Notes under the pieces: generated by a model
What the model was told of the DNA's origin: nothing
The model's database searches: none
What the model saw: only the letters and a program-made list of their open reading frames with translations
Assembly: GCA_946409855.1 (NCBI GenBank)
Contig: CAMJXZ010000032.1
Location: 1-15,852 of the forward strand
Direction: 5' to 3'
DNA: 15,852 nt
Origin: an uncultured Clostridia bacterium
GTDB taxonomy: Bacteria > Bacillota > Clostridia > Christensenellales > Aristaeellaceae
Position numbers and translations under genes: made by a program
Shown here: positions 5,919 to 12,916 of the stretch, piece after piece
How positions within the stretch are numbered: position 1 is the first letter of the stretch
How the letters are laid out: each line of letters opens with the position of its first letter

Positions 5919-7745
5919 TTACTCTTCAAAGTCGCCGTAGATGCTGACCATTTTCTCATGCAGGTTCTGGATGTTCGCGGGCGCCTCGGTCCTGGGCGCG
6001 CGGGGATCCAGCAGCCAGGTCTTGGCGTAGTGGGTGTCGCTGACCCTGAACATGGGCGGTTCTTCCGTCAGGTCGATGGCCATGGCGTACTCGTTGCGGG
6101 GCGCGAAGGCGTCGCCGATGATCTTGTTGTACAGGGACGGCGGCGTGCCGGGGATGGAGAACAGGTCGGTGCCCTTCTCCGTCAGCTGCGGCAGGGACGA
6201 AAGCAGCGCCCAGGTATAGGGGTGTTTGGGCTCGTAGAAGATCTCCTCCACGGTGCCCAGCTCCACGATCTGCCCGGCGTACAGCACGGCCACGCGCTCG
6301 GCCACGTTGGCCACCACGCCCAGGTCGTGGGTGATGTAGACGGTGGTAAAGCCCAGATCCCGCTGCAGGTCCTTGATCAGGCGGATGATCTGCGCCTGGA
6401 TGGTCACGTCCAGGGCGGTGGTGGGCTCGTCGCAGATGAGGATCTTGGGCTGGCAGGACAGGGCGATGGCGATGACGATGCGCTGCCGCATGCCGCCGGA
6501 GTACTGGAAGGGATAGTCGTCAAAGCGCTGCTCCGGTTCCGGAATGCCCACCTTGCCCATGATCTCCAGGGTGCGCTTCCGGGCCTCCGCCTGGGAGCAC
6601 TTCTGGTGCTTGAGGATGACCTGCATGATCTGCTTGCCGATGGGAATGACCGGGTTCAGGCTGGTCATCGGGTCCTGGAAAACGGTGGCGATGCGCTTGC
6701 CGCGGATCTGCTGCCAGTCGTTGGTGTAGCGGACGTTGGCGCAGTCGATCACGGCGTAGCCTTCCAGGAGGTTTTCCTGTTCGTTATAGCGGCGGTATTC
6801 CACGTACAGCACGGCCGTCTGGAAGATCTTGCGGCGGATGTTCCGGTCGTTCAGGTCTTCGCCGGAAATCATCGCCTGCCTGAAGGCCTTGAGCAGCTTG
6901 CGGATGAACAGGACCTGTTCCTTCACGGGATAGCGGGCGATGGACAGCACCATTTCATAGGCCAGGATTTTGTTGCGCTCCAGGATGCTTTCGGGCAGGC
7001 TGCCGGTGGAGCGGATCCGCTCTTCCCGCTTGGCCCGGAGGGCGGCCAGCTCTTCCTGGTCACGGCGCTGGCGGGCGGTGTCCTTCCTGTAGGCTTCGGT
7101 GCGCTCCCTGATCAGCCTGTCCCGCCGGGCGGTCAGCTCGCTCTCCTGCCGGACGCATTCCCTGATCTTTTCCTCGCACTTGAGGATCTCGGCCTGGTCG
7201 TCCTTGCTGTGCCGGTCCAGGGTCAGAAGGTAGTTGTTGGTATCCACCTGGGTATCCCGGAGATCCCGAAGGCGGGCCTGGTACTCCTCTTCCTCGGAAA
7301 CGGACAGGGATTTGACATGCTTCATGTCCGACTCCTTGGCCTGGATCAGCCGGTATTCCTCGGCGCCGCGCTCCAGCAGGGAGTATTTATTCAGCTTTTT
7401 GAGCAGGAAATCGTTGAGCCGGCGGTTGTAGGGGGTCATCCGGACGTCGGTCTTCGACAGCTCCTCGTCGTCCAGGATGATGCTGCCCTCGGGGATGAAG
7501 CCGTTGTTTTCCAGCATGCCGGCGAAGGTCTTGGTGAGGACGGACTTGCCCGAGCCGCTCTCCCCCACGATGGCCAGGGATTCATGCTCGTACACGTCCA
7601 GGGAGACGTTGCGGATGGCGGTCAGGATGCGGCCGCGGACGTTGAACTTGACGGTCACGTTCTTCAGGGACAAAAGGACCTTGCGCTGTTCCTTATTCTC
7701 TTTTTTCAGGGACAGGGGGGCCTGGGAAACGATCTTTTTACTCAT
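5919..7745 (-). CDS. oppD: OppD: oligopeptide ABC importer ATPase with a large internal insertion
   Basis: A 608-residue ABC ATPase; ordinary OppD is about 330 residues. Residues 21-95 hold the usual start with Walker A GESGSGKS (61-68). The rest of the ATPase resumes at about 349: Q357 (VFQDP), signature YSGGMRQR (415-422), Walker B ILICDEP with E440, H473 (ITHD) and the Opp C-terminal motif HPYTWALLSSLP. Between them, residues about 96-348 are an insertion rich in Glu, Arg, Lys and Leu with likely coiled-coil helices (about 150-245). The Fe-S type cysteines usual after 'GxxFAPR' are missing (GDAFAPRN, 544-551). The chosen ATG at 7745 has gggaggg just upstream and lies 13 bases after the oppC stop; an upstream in-frame ATG at 7811 would overlap oppC and lacks a ribosome site. 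All catalytic residues are present, so it should be active. Confidence 0.93.
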   Translation of the reverse strand: MSKKIVSQAPLSLKKENKEQRKVLLSLKNVTVKFNVRGRILTAIRNVSLDVYEHESLAIVGESGSGKSVLTKTFAGMLENNGFIPEGSIILDDEELSKTDVRMTPYNRRLNDFLLKKLNKYSLLERGAEEYRLIQAKESDMKHVKSLSVSEEEEYQARLRDLRDTQVDTNNYLLTLDRHSKDDQAEILKCEEKIRECVRQESELTARRDRLIRERTEAYRKDTARQRRDQEELAALRAKREERIRSTGSLPESILERNKILAYEMVLSIARYPVKEQVLFIRKLLKAFRQAMISGEDLNDRNIRRKIFQTAVLYVEYRRYNEQENLLEGYAVIDCANVRYTNDWQQIRGKRIATVFQDPMTSLNPVIPIGKQIMQVILKHQKCSQAEARKRTLEIMGKVGIPEPEQRFDDYPFQYSGGMRQRIVIAIALSCQPKILICDEPTTALDVTIQAQIIRLIKDLQRDLGFTTVYITHDLGVVANVAERVAVLYAGQIVELGTVEEIFYEPKHPYTWALLSSLPQLTEKGTDLFSIPGTPPSLYNKIIGDAFAPRNEYAMAIDLTEEPPMFRVSDTHYAKTWLLDPRAPRTEAPANIQNLHEKMVSIYGDFEE

Positions 7746-7758
7746 GGCGCTCCCTCCC

Positions 7759-8721
7759 TTACATATGCGTCCTGGGATCGGACGCGTCCGCCAGGTTCTG
7801 CCCCAGAACATACAGGATGATGGTGATGGCGGCGGCGATGGCCACCGGCGGCCAGAACTCCCAGGGATACACCATGAAGGCGCTCTGCGCTTCCTGGATC
7901 ATGCGGCCCAGGGAAGGCACTTCCGCGCTCAGGCCCACGCCGATATAGGAAAGGAAGACTTCCATGGAGATGTACCTGGGAAGCTCCGTGGCCAAAAGCG
8001 TCACGATGACGCTGGTCAGGAAGGGCAGGATGTTCTTGGTGATCATCCGGGGGATGGGCGTGCCGAGGCACCGGGACGCCAGGGAGTATTCCCGGTCGCG
8101 GATGATCAGCACCTGGGTGCGGAAGAAGTAGGAGATGCCCAGCCAGCCGGTCACCGTCAGGGCGAAAATGAAGCTCCAGAAGCCGGCGCCGATGACGTAC
8201 ACCAGCACCGAAATCAGCAGGATATAGGGCACGTTGGCGATGATGTTGTAGATCACCAGCATCACCTGGTCAAAGCGCCTGGAATAGCCCCATACGGCGC
8301 CCATGATGATGCCGATGGTCATGTTGATGGCCGCGCAGATGACGGCCAGCATCAGGCTGGTCCGGGCGGAGGCCATGATCCCCAGGAAGATGGGGTTGCC
8401 CATCGGGCCGGAACCCAGGAGCCATTTGACGGAGAAGCCGCCGAAATAATTCCACGCCGCCTGGGGGCTCAGGTTGAAGGTCTTGGCGTCGGTGATGTTT
8501 TCGTAGGGCCTGTAGGGCTCGATAGCCGGGATGATAAAGGCGCACAGCAGCAGCAGCACGAAAACGCAGATCAGGAAAATGTTGATCTTTTTGCGGAAGA
8601 ACACGCGGAACACGCTGGCCCAGTAGGAATACCGGGGCGCGGTGATCTTTTCGGACTGGATGGTATCTTTGTCGATGAAGCGGAACAGGTTTTCCTGTCT
8701 TGCTTTGTTCTTTTCACTCAT
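7759..8721 (-). CDS. oppC: OppC: oligopeptide ABC importer, permease subunit
   Basis: A 320-residue inner-membrane permease. It has a cytoplasmic N-terminus of about 45 residues, a first membrane helix (47-66), an external segment of about 50 residues, then the transport core with helices near 118-145, 153-178, 182-205, 233-252 and 290-310. The ATPase-contact EAA loop reads REYSLASRCLGTPIPRMITKNILPF (positions 210-234; A215, G220 and P233 fit the family). The usual 'GTDxxGRD' before the core is replaced by LGSGPMGNP (102-110). The start ATG shares one base with the oppB stop (TAATG) and has gaggagg upstream, so translation is coupled to oppB. Confidence 0.93.
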   Translation of the reverse strand: MSEKNKARQENLFRFIDKDTIQSEKITAPRYSYWASVFRVFFRKKINIFLICVFVLLLLCAFIIPAIEPYRPYENITDAKTFNLSPQAAWNYFGGFSVKWLLGSGPMGNPIFLGIMASARTSLMLAVICAAINMTIGIIMGAVWGYSRRFDQVMLVIYNIIANVPYILLISVLVYVIGAGFWSFIFALTVTGWLGISYFFRTQVLIIRDREYSLASRCLGTPIPRMITKNILPFLTSVIVTLLATELPRYISMEVFLSYIGVGLSAEVPSLGRMIQEAQSAFMVYPWEFWPPVAIAAAITIILYVLGQNLADASDPRTHM

Positions 8722-10304
8722 TACCGTCCGCCTCCTCTGCCAGAAGAAAGAGAGATGCGCGGGTCACACCTGGCCAGCAGCAGGTCGCCCAGAATGACGG
8801 ACACGATGGACAGGGTGGTATAGAAGACCGTGCAGCCCACGATGATGCCGTTGTCATATCCGTTGATCGCGTTGGTCAGCAGGCCGCCCACGCCGGGCAC
8901 CGCGTATACGCGCTCGGTGATGATGGCGCCGGTCAGACACCCCAGGATGGTGCCGGGAATGCCGTGCACCAGGTAGATCATGGCGTTGGGGGAAATATGC
9001 TTGCGGTAGATCTCCTTTTCGCTCATGCCTTCCGCCCGGGCAAACTTGACGTAGTCGCTGTTCATCTGGTCGATCATGTAGCGCCGCATCCATTTCATCA
9101 GGTTGCCGATGTCGCGCAGCGCCAGCGAAACGGTGGGCAGGACGTAGCCCAGGATCTTGATTTCAGCGTTGGCGAATTTATAAGGAAGGTTGAAGATCGT
9201 GGTGCCGATCGTCGCAAACAGGAAGATGTAGGCCAGGGACGGAACGGCCATGATGAAGATAATGTAGGCGTTTCCGATCTTGTCCCCCAGCCCTTCCTTG
9301 TGGCGGGCCATCTGGATGCCCAGCGGCAGGCCGAACAGGTACGCAAGGAAGGTGGCGATCAGGCCGATGACGAAGGAGTTTTCGATCATGCTCAGCCCGC
9401 TCAGCCGGTAGGAGTACGTGGTATACTGGTCGGGGAACTGCTTCATCTCCGTCTTGGTGCGGGGGTTGGAATTATAGGTCAGGCTGTGGAAATCGATGGC
9501 CGAATTGATGGTCTCGTCCGTTCCCAGCTTGGCCGGGTACTGGGTGACCGTTTTGATCTGTTCGCCGGTGGGGCGGTGGATCACGTCGGTCATTTCCTGC
9601 CCGCGGAACTTGGTAAAGGAAGTGCCCAGGTTCAGGTGCAGCCAGTTCTGGTGGATAAAGGGGAACCGGTTATCAAAATATAAAAGATATTTATGCGTGG
9701 TGCCGGACCCGACCACGGCGAACAGGCCGCTGTAGGGATCGTGCTCCACGCGCACATAACGCTCCGTCAGGGCAGGGTCCTGAACGTCGGCGGTGGTTTC
9801 CACGGTGATCAGATGGGTCAGATAATTCCACAGGCGGAGGAAAACGCTCTTTTCCCGGACCGCCACCAGGTATCCGTCGCCGCCCTTTTTCGCTTTCCCG
9901 GAGGGGGAACGCTGGGGGGTCAGATAGTTGGGTTCATAGCCTTTGTTCTTATACAGCGCCATGAACTCCTTCACGGATTCGTTTTCCAGGTAGCTGTTTT
10001 CGTCCTGGATGGCGTCCTTGTCCGCCTTGAAATCGGCCTGTTTCGTATAATCGGAACCGTATTTCCCCTCGTACTTGGACTTGAGGAAAGCGGTATAATC
10101 CGCGTAATCCAGATAGCCGAACTTCTGGTACTGCGCGTACTCGTACATGACCCTGTCGTTCAGGGATTTTTTGTTCCAGACATCATCCATCTGGAAAATG
10201 GAGCTGCGGGGGATCAGCTTGTAGACCAGCAGCATCACGGCGATAATGACCACCAGCAGCGAGAAGATGGAAAAAAGAATGCGCCGCAGCATGTATCTTT
10301 TCAT
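8721..10304 (-). CDS. oppB: OppB: oligopeptide ABC importer permease with a large extracytoplasmic domain
   Basis: A 527-residue permease; classic OppB is near 310. Helix 1 is at residues 10-32. Residues 33-303 are hydrophilic, rich in Tyr, Asp and Lys, and by the positive-inside rule lie outside the membrane. The usual core follows: helices near 306-331, 343-372, 384-398, 444-466 and 484-511. The EAA loop DYVKFARAEGMSEKEIYRKH begins at 417, and AVPGVGG at 468-474 is the family motif before the last helix. Only short OppB-like similarity (WLHLNLGTSF, 221-230) is recognisable inside the insertion; that stretch resembles the loop after helix 1 in normal OppB, so most of the extra length lies before it. 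The ATG has no good ribosome site (only gtaagttggtg), unlike every other gene in the operon. That may lower expression relative to oppA, whose stop lies 128 bases upstream. Confidence 0.92.
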   Translation of the reverse strand: MKRYMLRRILFSIFSLLVVIIAVMLLVYKLIPRSSIFQMDDVWNKKSLNDRVMYEYAQYQKFGYLDYADYTAFLKSKYEGKYGSDYTKQADFKADKDAIQDENSYLENESVKEFMALYKNKGYEPNYLTPQRSPSGKAKKGGDGYLVAVREKSVFLRLWNYLTHLITVETTADVQDPALTERYVRVEHDPYSGLFAVVGSGTTHKYLLYFDNRFPFIHQNWLHLNLGTSFTKFRGQEMTDVIHRPTGEQIKTVTQYPAKLGTDETINSAIDFHSLTYNSNPRTKTEMKQFPDQYTTYSYRLSGLSMIENSFVIGLIATFLAYLFGLPLGIQMARHKEGLGDKIGNAYIIFIMAVPSLAYIFLFATIGTTIFNLPYKFANAEIKILGYVLPTVSLALRDIGNLMKWMRRYMIDQMNSDYVKFARAEGMSEKEIYRKHISPNAMIYLVHGIPGTILGCLTGAIITERVYAVPGVGGLLTNAINGYDNGIIVGCTVFYTTLSIVSVILGDLLLARCDPRISLSSGRGGGR

Positions 10305-10359
10305 GAAAACACCAACTTACTTCACAGTTTTCCGGGCGGAGAAGGCCGGTAAACGAACG

Positions 10360-10387
10360 GGGGAAGCGGCGAAGGCGCCGCTTCCCC
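10360..10387 (-). promoter_or_regulatory. intercistronic hairpin between oppA and oppB
   Basis: ggggaagcggcg and cgccgcttcccc form a perfect 12-bp stem with a four-base loop. No T-run follows on the minus strand, so it is not a standard terminator. In the place where a binding-protein gene is followed by its permease genes, such stems commonly protect the upstream mRNA or cause partial termination, keeping the binding protein in excess. A smaller stem, gttttcc/gggaaac, lies at about 10415-10431, directly after the oppA stop. Confidence 0.6.
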
Positions 10388-10432
10388 TGCTCTTCAAACG
10401 TTACAGACCGTATCGTTTTCCAAAGGGAAACA

Positions 10433-12511
10433 TCAATAGTCCAGACCGATGACCTTCAGCATGTAGCCGTTGACACCAAAGGTATCCAGGTACGTGCAGG
10501 GATCGCCGAAGTCGGGGCCCCAGCCGGAGCCGTAGAAGAAGTCGAAGTTTCCGGCGGCGCCGGTGGAAGCGCGGTAGCCGCAGGCATAGAAGTCGGCGGA
10601 GGTGGTGGTTTCAACCAGGTTGATGACCACGTTCTCAGCGCCCAGGACGTCTTCGATGACCTGCTTGGTAGCCTGCGCCTGCGCAGTATTGTTGGCGTTG
10701 GCGGAATAGTAGGTGATGTCGATGTTGATGGGCCAAGTGACGCTGTCGCCCAGCTCTTCCTTGGCGGCGGCCAGATAGGCCCTGGCCTTGTCGGCGTTGA
10801 ACCAGCCGTTGCAGGCGTCGGCGACCTTGATCATCTGATCTTCGGGGATGCCGGCTTCCGCTTCCAGCTTGCTCAGATAGTACTGCACCATTTCGCCGTA
10901 GAAGGTGCCAGCGGCGAACTCGTGGCCGTCAGCGTCCGCAATGGCGCCTTCCAGGGACACGAACTCGGGGTGGGTGTACATGTTGCGCAGGTTGGCTTCC
11001 TTCAGGTCTTCACCACGGGAAATGGCGTTCACGGTCGCCTTGTCCCAGGCCGCGGTGAAGGCCTTGCGGAAGTTCTTGTTCATCAGGGCGGTGTGGGTAT
11101 CGATCTTCTGCTGCTCGGTCTGGGGAGAAGCAGCGGCGCCGCTTTCCAGGGCGAAGGTGCCGCGGTTCAGGTTCAGGCCGCCGAAGTAGGAGGTAGAGGT
11201 GGTCTCGGTAACAAACGCATACTTGTCGAAATTACCGTCGTTCTTGGCAAGCGCAAGCCTGCCGTCAGCTTCGGTCAAAGCGGAAGCAACATACACGCCG
11301 GCCACTGTGTCGGCATAGTACTGGGCGGGGTTCTCGCCGTTGTCATAAATCCAGGTGATGCTGTTCAGGGTCACCTTGTCGGCGTTGTAGTAGTTGGGGT
11401 TCTTCACGATCACGATTTCGGAATCGGGGTTCAGCTTCTGGAGCAGGAAGGGGCCGGAGTAGACCTGGGAGGCCACGTCGGTGTTCTTGCCGAAGGTGTA
11501 GTTGGCGGTGTCGGCGAAAGCTTCCTGATATTCGGAGATGCCGTACACGCCGCCGTGGCTCAGATACCAGTCTTCGCAGATGGGCAGGAAGCAGGAGTAG
11601 GTGAGCATGGTCATGAAGTAGGGGATGTTGCCTTCCAGGGTGACGACCAGGGTCTTGTCGTCCACCGCTTCGTAGCCGACCTCGTCAAAGCTGCCGCCGG
11701 CCAGATATTCGGAAGCGCCCTTGACCACGCCTTCCACCAGCCATTCCAGGCCGGCGGCGGCGTCCAGCATGTGATGGAAGCCGGCGACGAAGTCGCCCGC
11801 GGTCACATCAGCGTATTCTTCGCCTTCGGAGGTGTACCACTTGGCGCCCTCACGGATGTGGAAGGTATACACGGTGCCGTCCTCGGAAACTTCCCAGGAT
11901 TCGGCCATGGCGGGGCACATCTGGTTCAGGTTGTTGTACTGAACGAGGCCGTCCACGCAGTTGACGGTGATTTCGGTGTCGCTCTGGGAGGAGGTGTTCA
12001 GCCAGTCCAGGGTGACGGGCGCGGTGGCGAAGGTGGTCTTGTAATCGCTCTGGAGGGTGTGGCCCTTTTCGGTCAGGTAAGCGGCGGGATCATATTCCCC
12101 TTCACCGGCCACAGCCTTGCCCCACAGCTCAAACAGATCGGCACGCTCGGCGGGCGTGAGGAATTCGTCAGACAGCACGACGCCGAAAAGACGATCATCA
12201 TCATTGCCCCACTGTACATAAGGCACAGTACGGGGAGCACGGCGATCGATCTGGTACGCGCCGCCCTGGGTGGTGTTGGGGATCATCACGGCGCTGTCCA
12301 GCAGCATGGCTTCCGCCTGCGCGTACAGGATAAAGCGCTGGTCATTGGTTTCGGCGGCCTTGGCGGCTTTCATCAGCTCGTCGTAAGCGCCGAGCACTTC
12401 CAGATAGATGTCTTCGTCTTCCGCGCGTTCATAGGTGACAGCTTCAGCGCCGGCACCCACGACGCCCAGCACCATGACGAGGGCCATCAGCAGGGACAGG
12501 AATTTCTTCAT
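10433..12511 (-). CDS. oppA: OppA-type peptide-binding protein (SBP_bac_5 family), apparently circularly permuted
   Basis: A 692-residue secreted solute-binding protein that captures peptides for the OppBCDF importer. Residues 1-24 are a signal peptide (MKKFLSLLMALVMVLGVVGA, then GAEA). There is no lipobox Cys, so cleavage by signal peptidase I is expected. The classic fold start is seen from about 155: DGLVQYNNLNQMCPAMAESW (187-206), TFHIREGAKW (216-225), FVAGFHHMLD and EAVDDKTLVVTL. It ends GWGPDFGDPCTYLDTF...GYMLKVIGLDY, where family members normally run on for about 90 residues. That missing part appears instead at residues 38-115: YDELMKAAK, then a helix with YAQAEAMLLDSAVMIP, then a strand region. 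The ATG has ggaggt eight bases upstream. It is first in the operon, behind the promoter at 12587-12615. Confidence 0.9.
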   Translation of the reverse strand: MKKFLSLLMALVMVLGVVGAGAEAVTYERAEDEDIYLEVLGAYDELMKAAKAAETNDQRFILYAQAEAMLLDSAVMIPNTTQGGAYQIDRRAPRTVPYVQWGNDDDRLFGVVLSDEFLTPAERADLFELWGKAVAGEGEYDPAAYLTEKGHTLQSDYKTTFATAPVTLDWLNTSSQSDTEITVNCVDGLVQYNNLNQMCPAMAESWEVSEDGTVYTFHIREGAKWYTSEGEEYADVTAGDFVAGFHHMLDAAAGLEWLVEGVVKGASEYLAGGSFDEVGYEAVDDKTLVVTLEGNIPYFMTMLTYSCFLPICEDWYLSHGGVYGISEYQEAFADTANYTFGKNTDVASQVYSGPFLLQKLNPDSEIVIVKNPNYYNADKVTLNSITWIYDNGENPAQYYADTVAGVYVASALTEADGRLALAKNDGNFDKYAFVTETTSTSYFGGLNLNRGTFALESGAAASPQTEQQKIDTHTALMNKNFRKAFTAAWDKATVNAISRGEDLKEANLRNMYTHPEFVSLEGAIADADGHEFAAGTFYGEMVQYYLSKLEAEAGIPEDQMIKVADACNGWFNADKARAYLAAAKEELGDSVTWPINIDITYYSANANNTAQAQATKQVIEDVLGAENVVINLVETTTSADFYACGYRASTGAAGNFDFFYGSGWGPDFGDPCTYLDTFGVNGYMLKVIGLDY

Positions 12512-12540
12512 GGGTCATACCTCCACAAAAAATATCTTCT

Positions 12541-12557
12541 CCGCTTTTTTGAAGCGG
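12541..12557 (-). promoter_or_regulatory. small hairpin in the oppA 5' leader
   Basis: ccgctt and aagcgg form a 6-bp stem with a five-base loop in the untranslated leader of oppA, about 20 bases before the ggaggt ribosome site. It does not cover that site. A T-rich stretch follows on the minus strand (12527-12536), which gives a faint likeness to an attenuator. Confidence 0.35.
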
Positions 12558-12586
12558 CAGAAAGCGTACAGGGAAAACTATGGCGT

Positions 12587-12615
12587 ATTATACCAGTGTA
12601 AAGAAAAAAATGCAA
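12587..12615 (-). promoter_or_regulatory. proximal sigma-A-type promoter of the opp operon (P1)
   Basis: Minus strand TTGCAT (12610-12615), a 17-base spacer and TATAAT (12587-12592). Start of transcription is expected near 12580, about 69 bases before the oppA ATG. It is nearly identical in design to the nfnA promoter. Confidence 0.82.
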
Positions 12616-12645
12616 GAAAAAAACATAAAAGAACATAAGAAAAAC

Positions 12646-12717
12646 AGGACAGTAAATTCCCAGAGTAACTTCCACAGTGTGATTTAAGAATGGGGTTTAC
12701 TCTGCCCTGCTGAAGCA
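12646..12717 (-). promoter_or_regulatory. structured segment between the two opp promoters
   Basis: Downstream of P2 the minus-strand transcript can form cctgc/gcagg with a four-base loop (near 12704-12717). It can also form a stem of cagagtaa with ttactctg enclosing about 28 bases (near 12659-12702), followed by T-rich sequence (12616-12645). This could be a leader that modulates read-through from P2, or a short RNA of its own. I do not recognise a known riboswitch core. Confidence 0.35.
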
Positions 12718-12730
12718 GGATGATGGAAGG

Positions 12731-12759
12731 ATTCTAACACAATTCCCGCCGTTATGCAA
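12731..12759 (-). promoter_or_regulatory. distal promoter-like site upstream of opp (P2)
   Basis: Minus strand TTGCAT (12754-12759), a 17-base spacer and TAGAAT (12731-12736). Transcription would start near 12724, about 210 bases before oppA and 145 bases before P1. Confidence 0.6.
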
Positions 12760-12765
12760 TCGGAT

Positions 12766-12807
12766 ATTGCGCGGTTTTGGCAAAAAATTGCGCACTTTGG
12801 GCAAAAA
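12766..12807 (-). repeat. tandem 21-bp direct repeat next to P2 (operator candidate)
   Basis: attgcgc..ttt.ggcaaaaa occurs twice head to tail, at 12766-12786 and 12787-12807, with 18 of 21 positions equal. The 21-bp period is two helical turns, so both copies face the same side of the DNA. They lie 6 bases upstream of the P2 -35 box, where activators usually bind. No cognate regulator is encoded nearby. Confidence 0.5.
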
Positions 12808-12855
12808 AATGATCAGAATGTACGGAAAACGCGCCCGCGAACGGGCCCGTCAACG

Positions 12856-12886
12856 AAAAAAACAGCGTTTATAACGCTGTTTTTCC
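12856..12886 (-). terminator. terminator of the sugar-phosphate kinase gene (bidirectional shape)
   Basis: aaaaacagcgtt and aacgctgttttt form a perfect 12-bp stem with a three-base loop, flanked by A and T runs on both strands. It lies 30 bases after the kinase stop codon and insulates the opp promoters from it. The palindromic palette would work in either direction. Confidence 0.85.
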
Positions 12887-12916
12887 ATCGGCCGCCCGGA
12901 AAGGGCCGTCCGCCGT

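Noticed and set aside
7746..7811. Longer oppD start at 7811
   Set aside because: It would overlap the 3' end of oppC by about 50 bases and lacks a ribosome site; the ATG at 7745 has gggaggg and starts a normal OppD N-terminus.
4560..7820. Very long plus-strand open frame (1086 codons) opposite oppF/oppD, and a similar one at 307-2352 opposite nfnAB
   Set aside because: Both are antisense shadows caused by GC-rich codon use. They lack ribosome sites and motifs, and the minus-strand frames have complete conserved domains.
10305..10432. Frameshifted continuation of OppA after its stop
   Set aside because: Only 128 bases separate oppA and oppB, and no frame there resembles the missing C-terminal segment, which is instead found at the protein's N-terminus.
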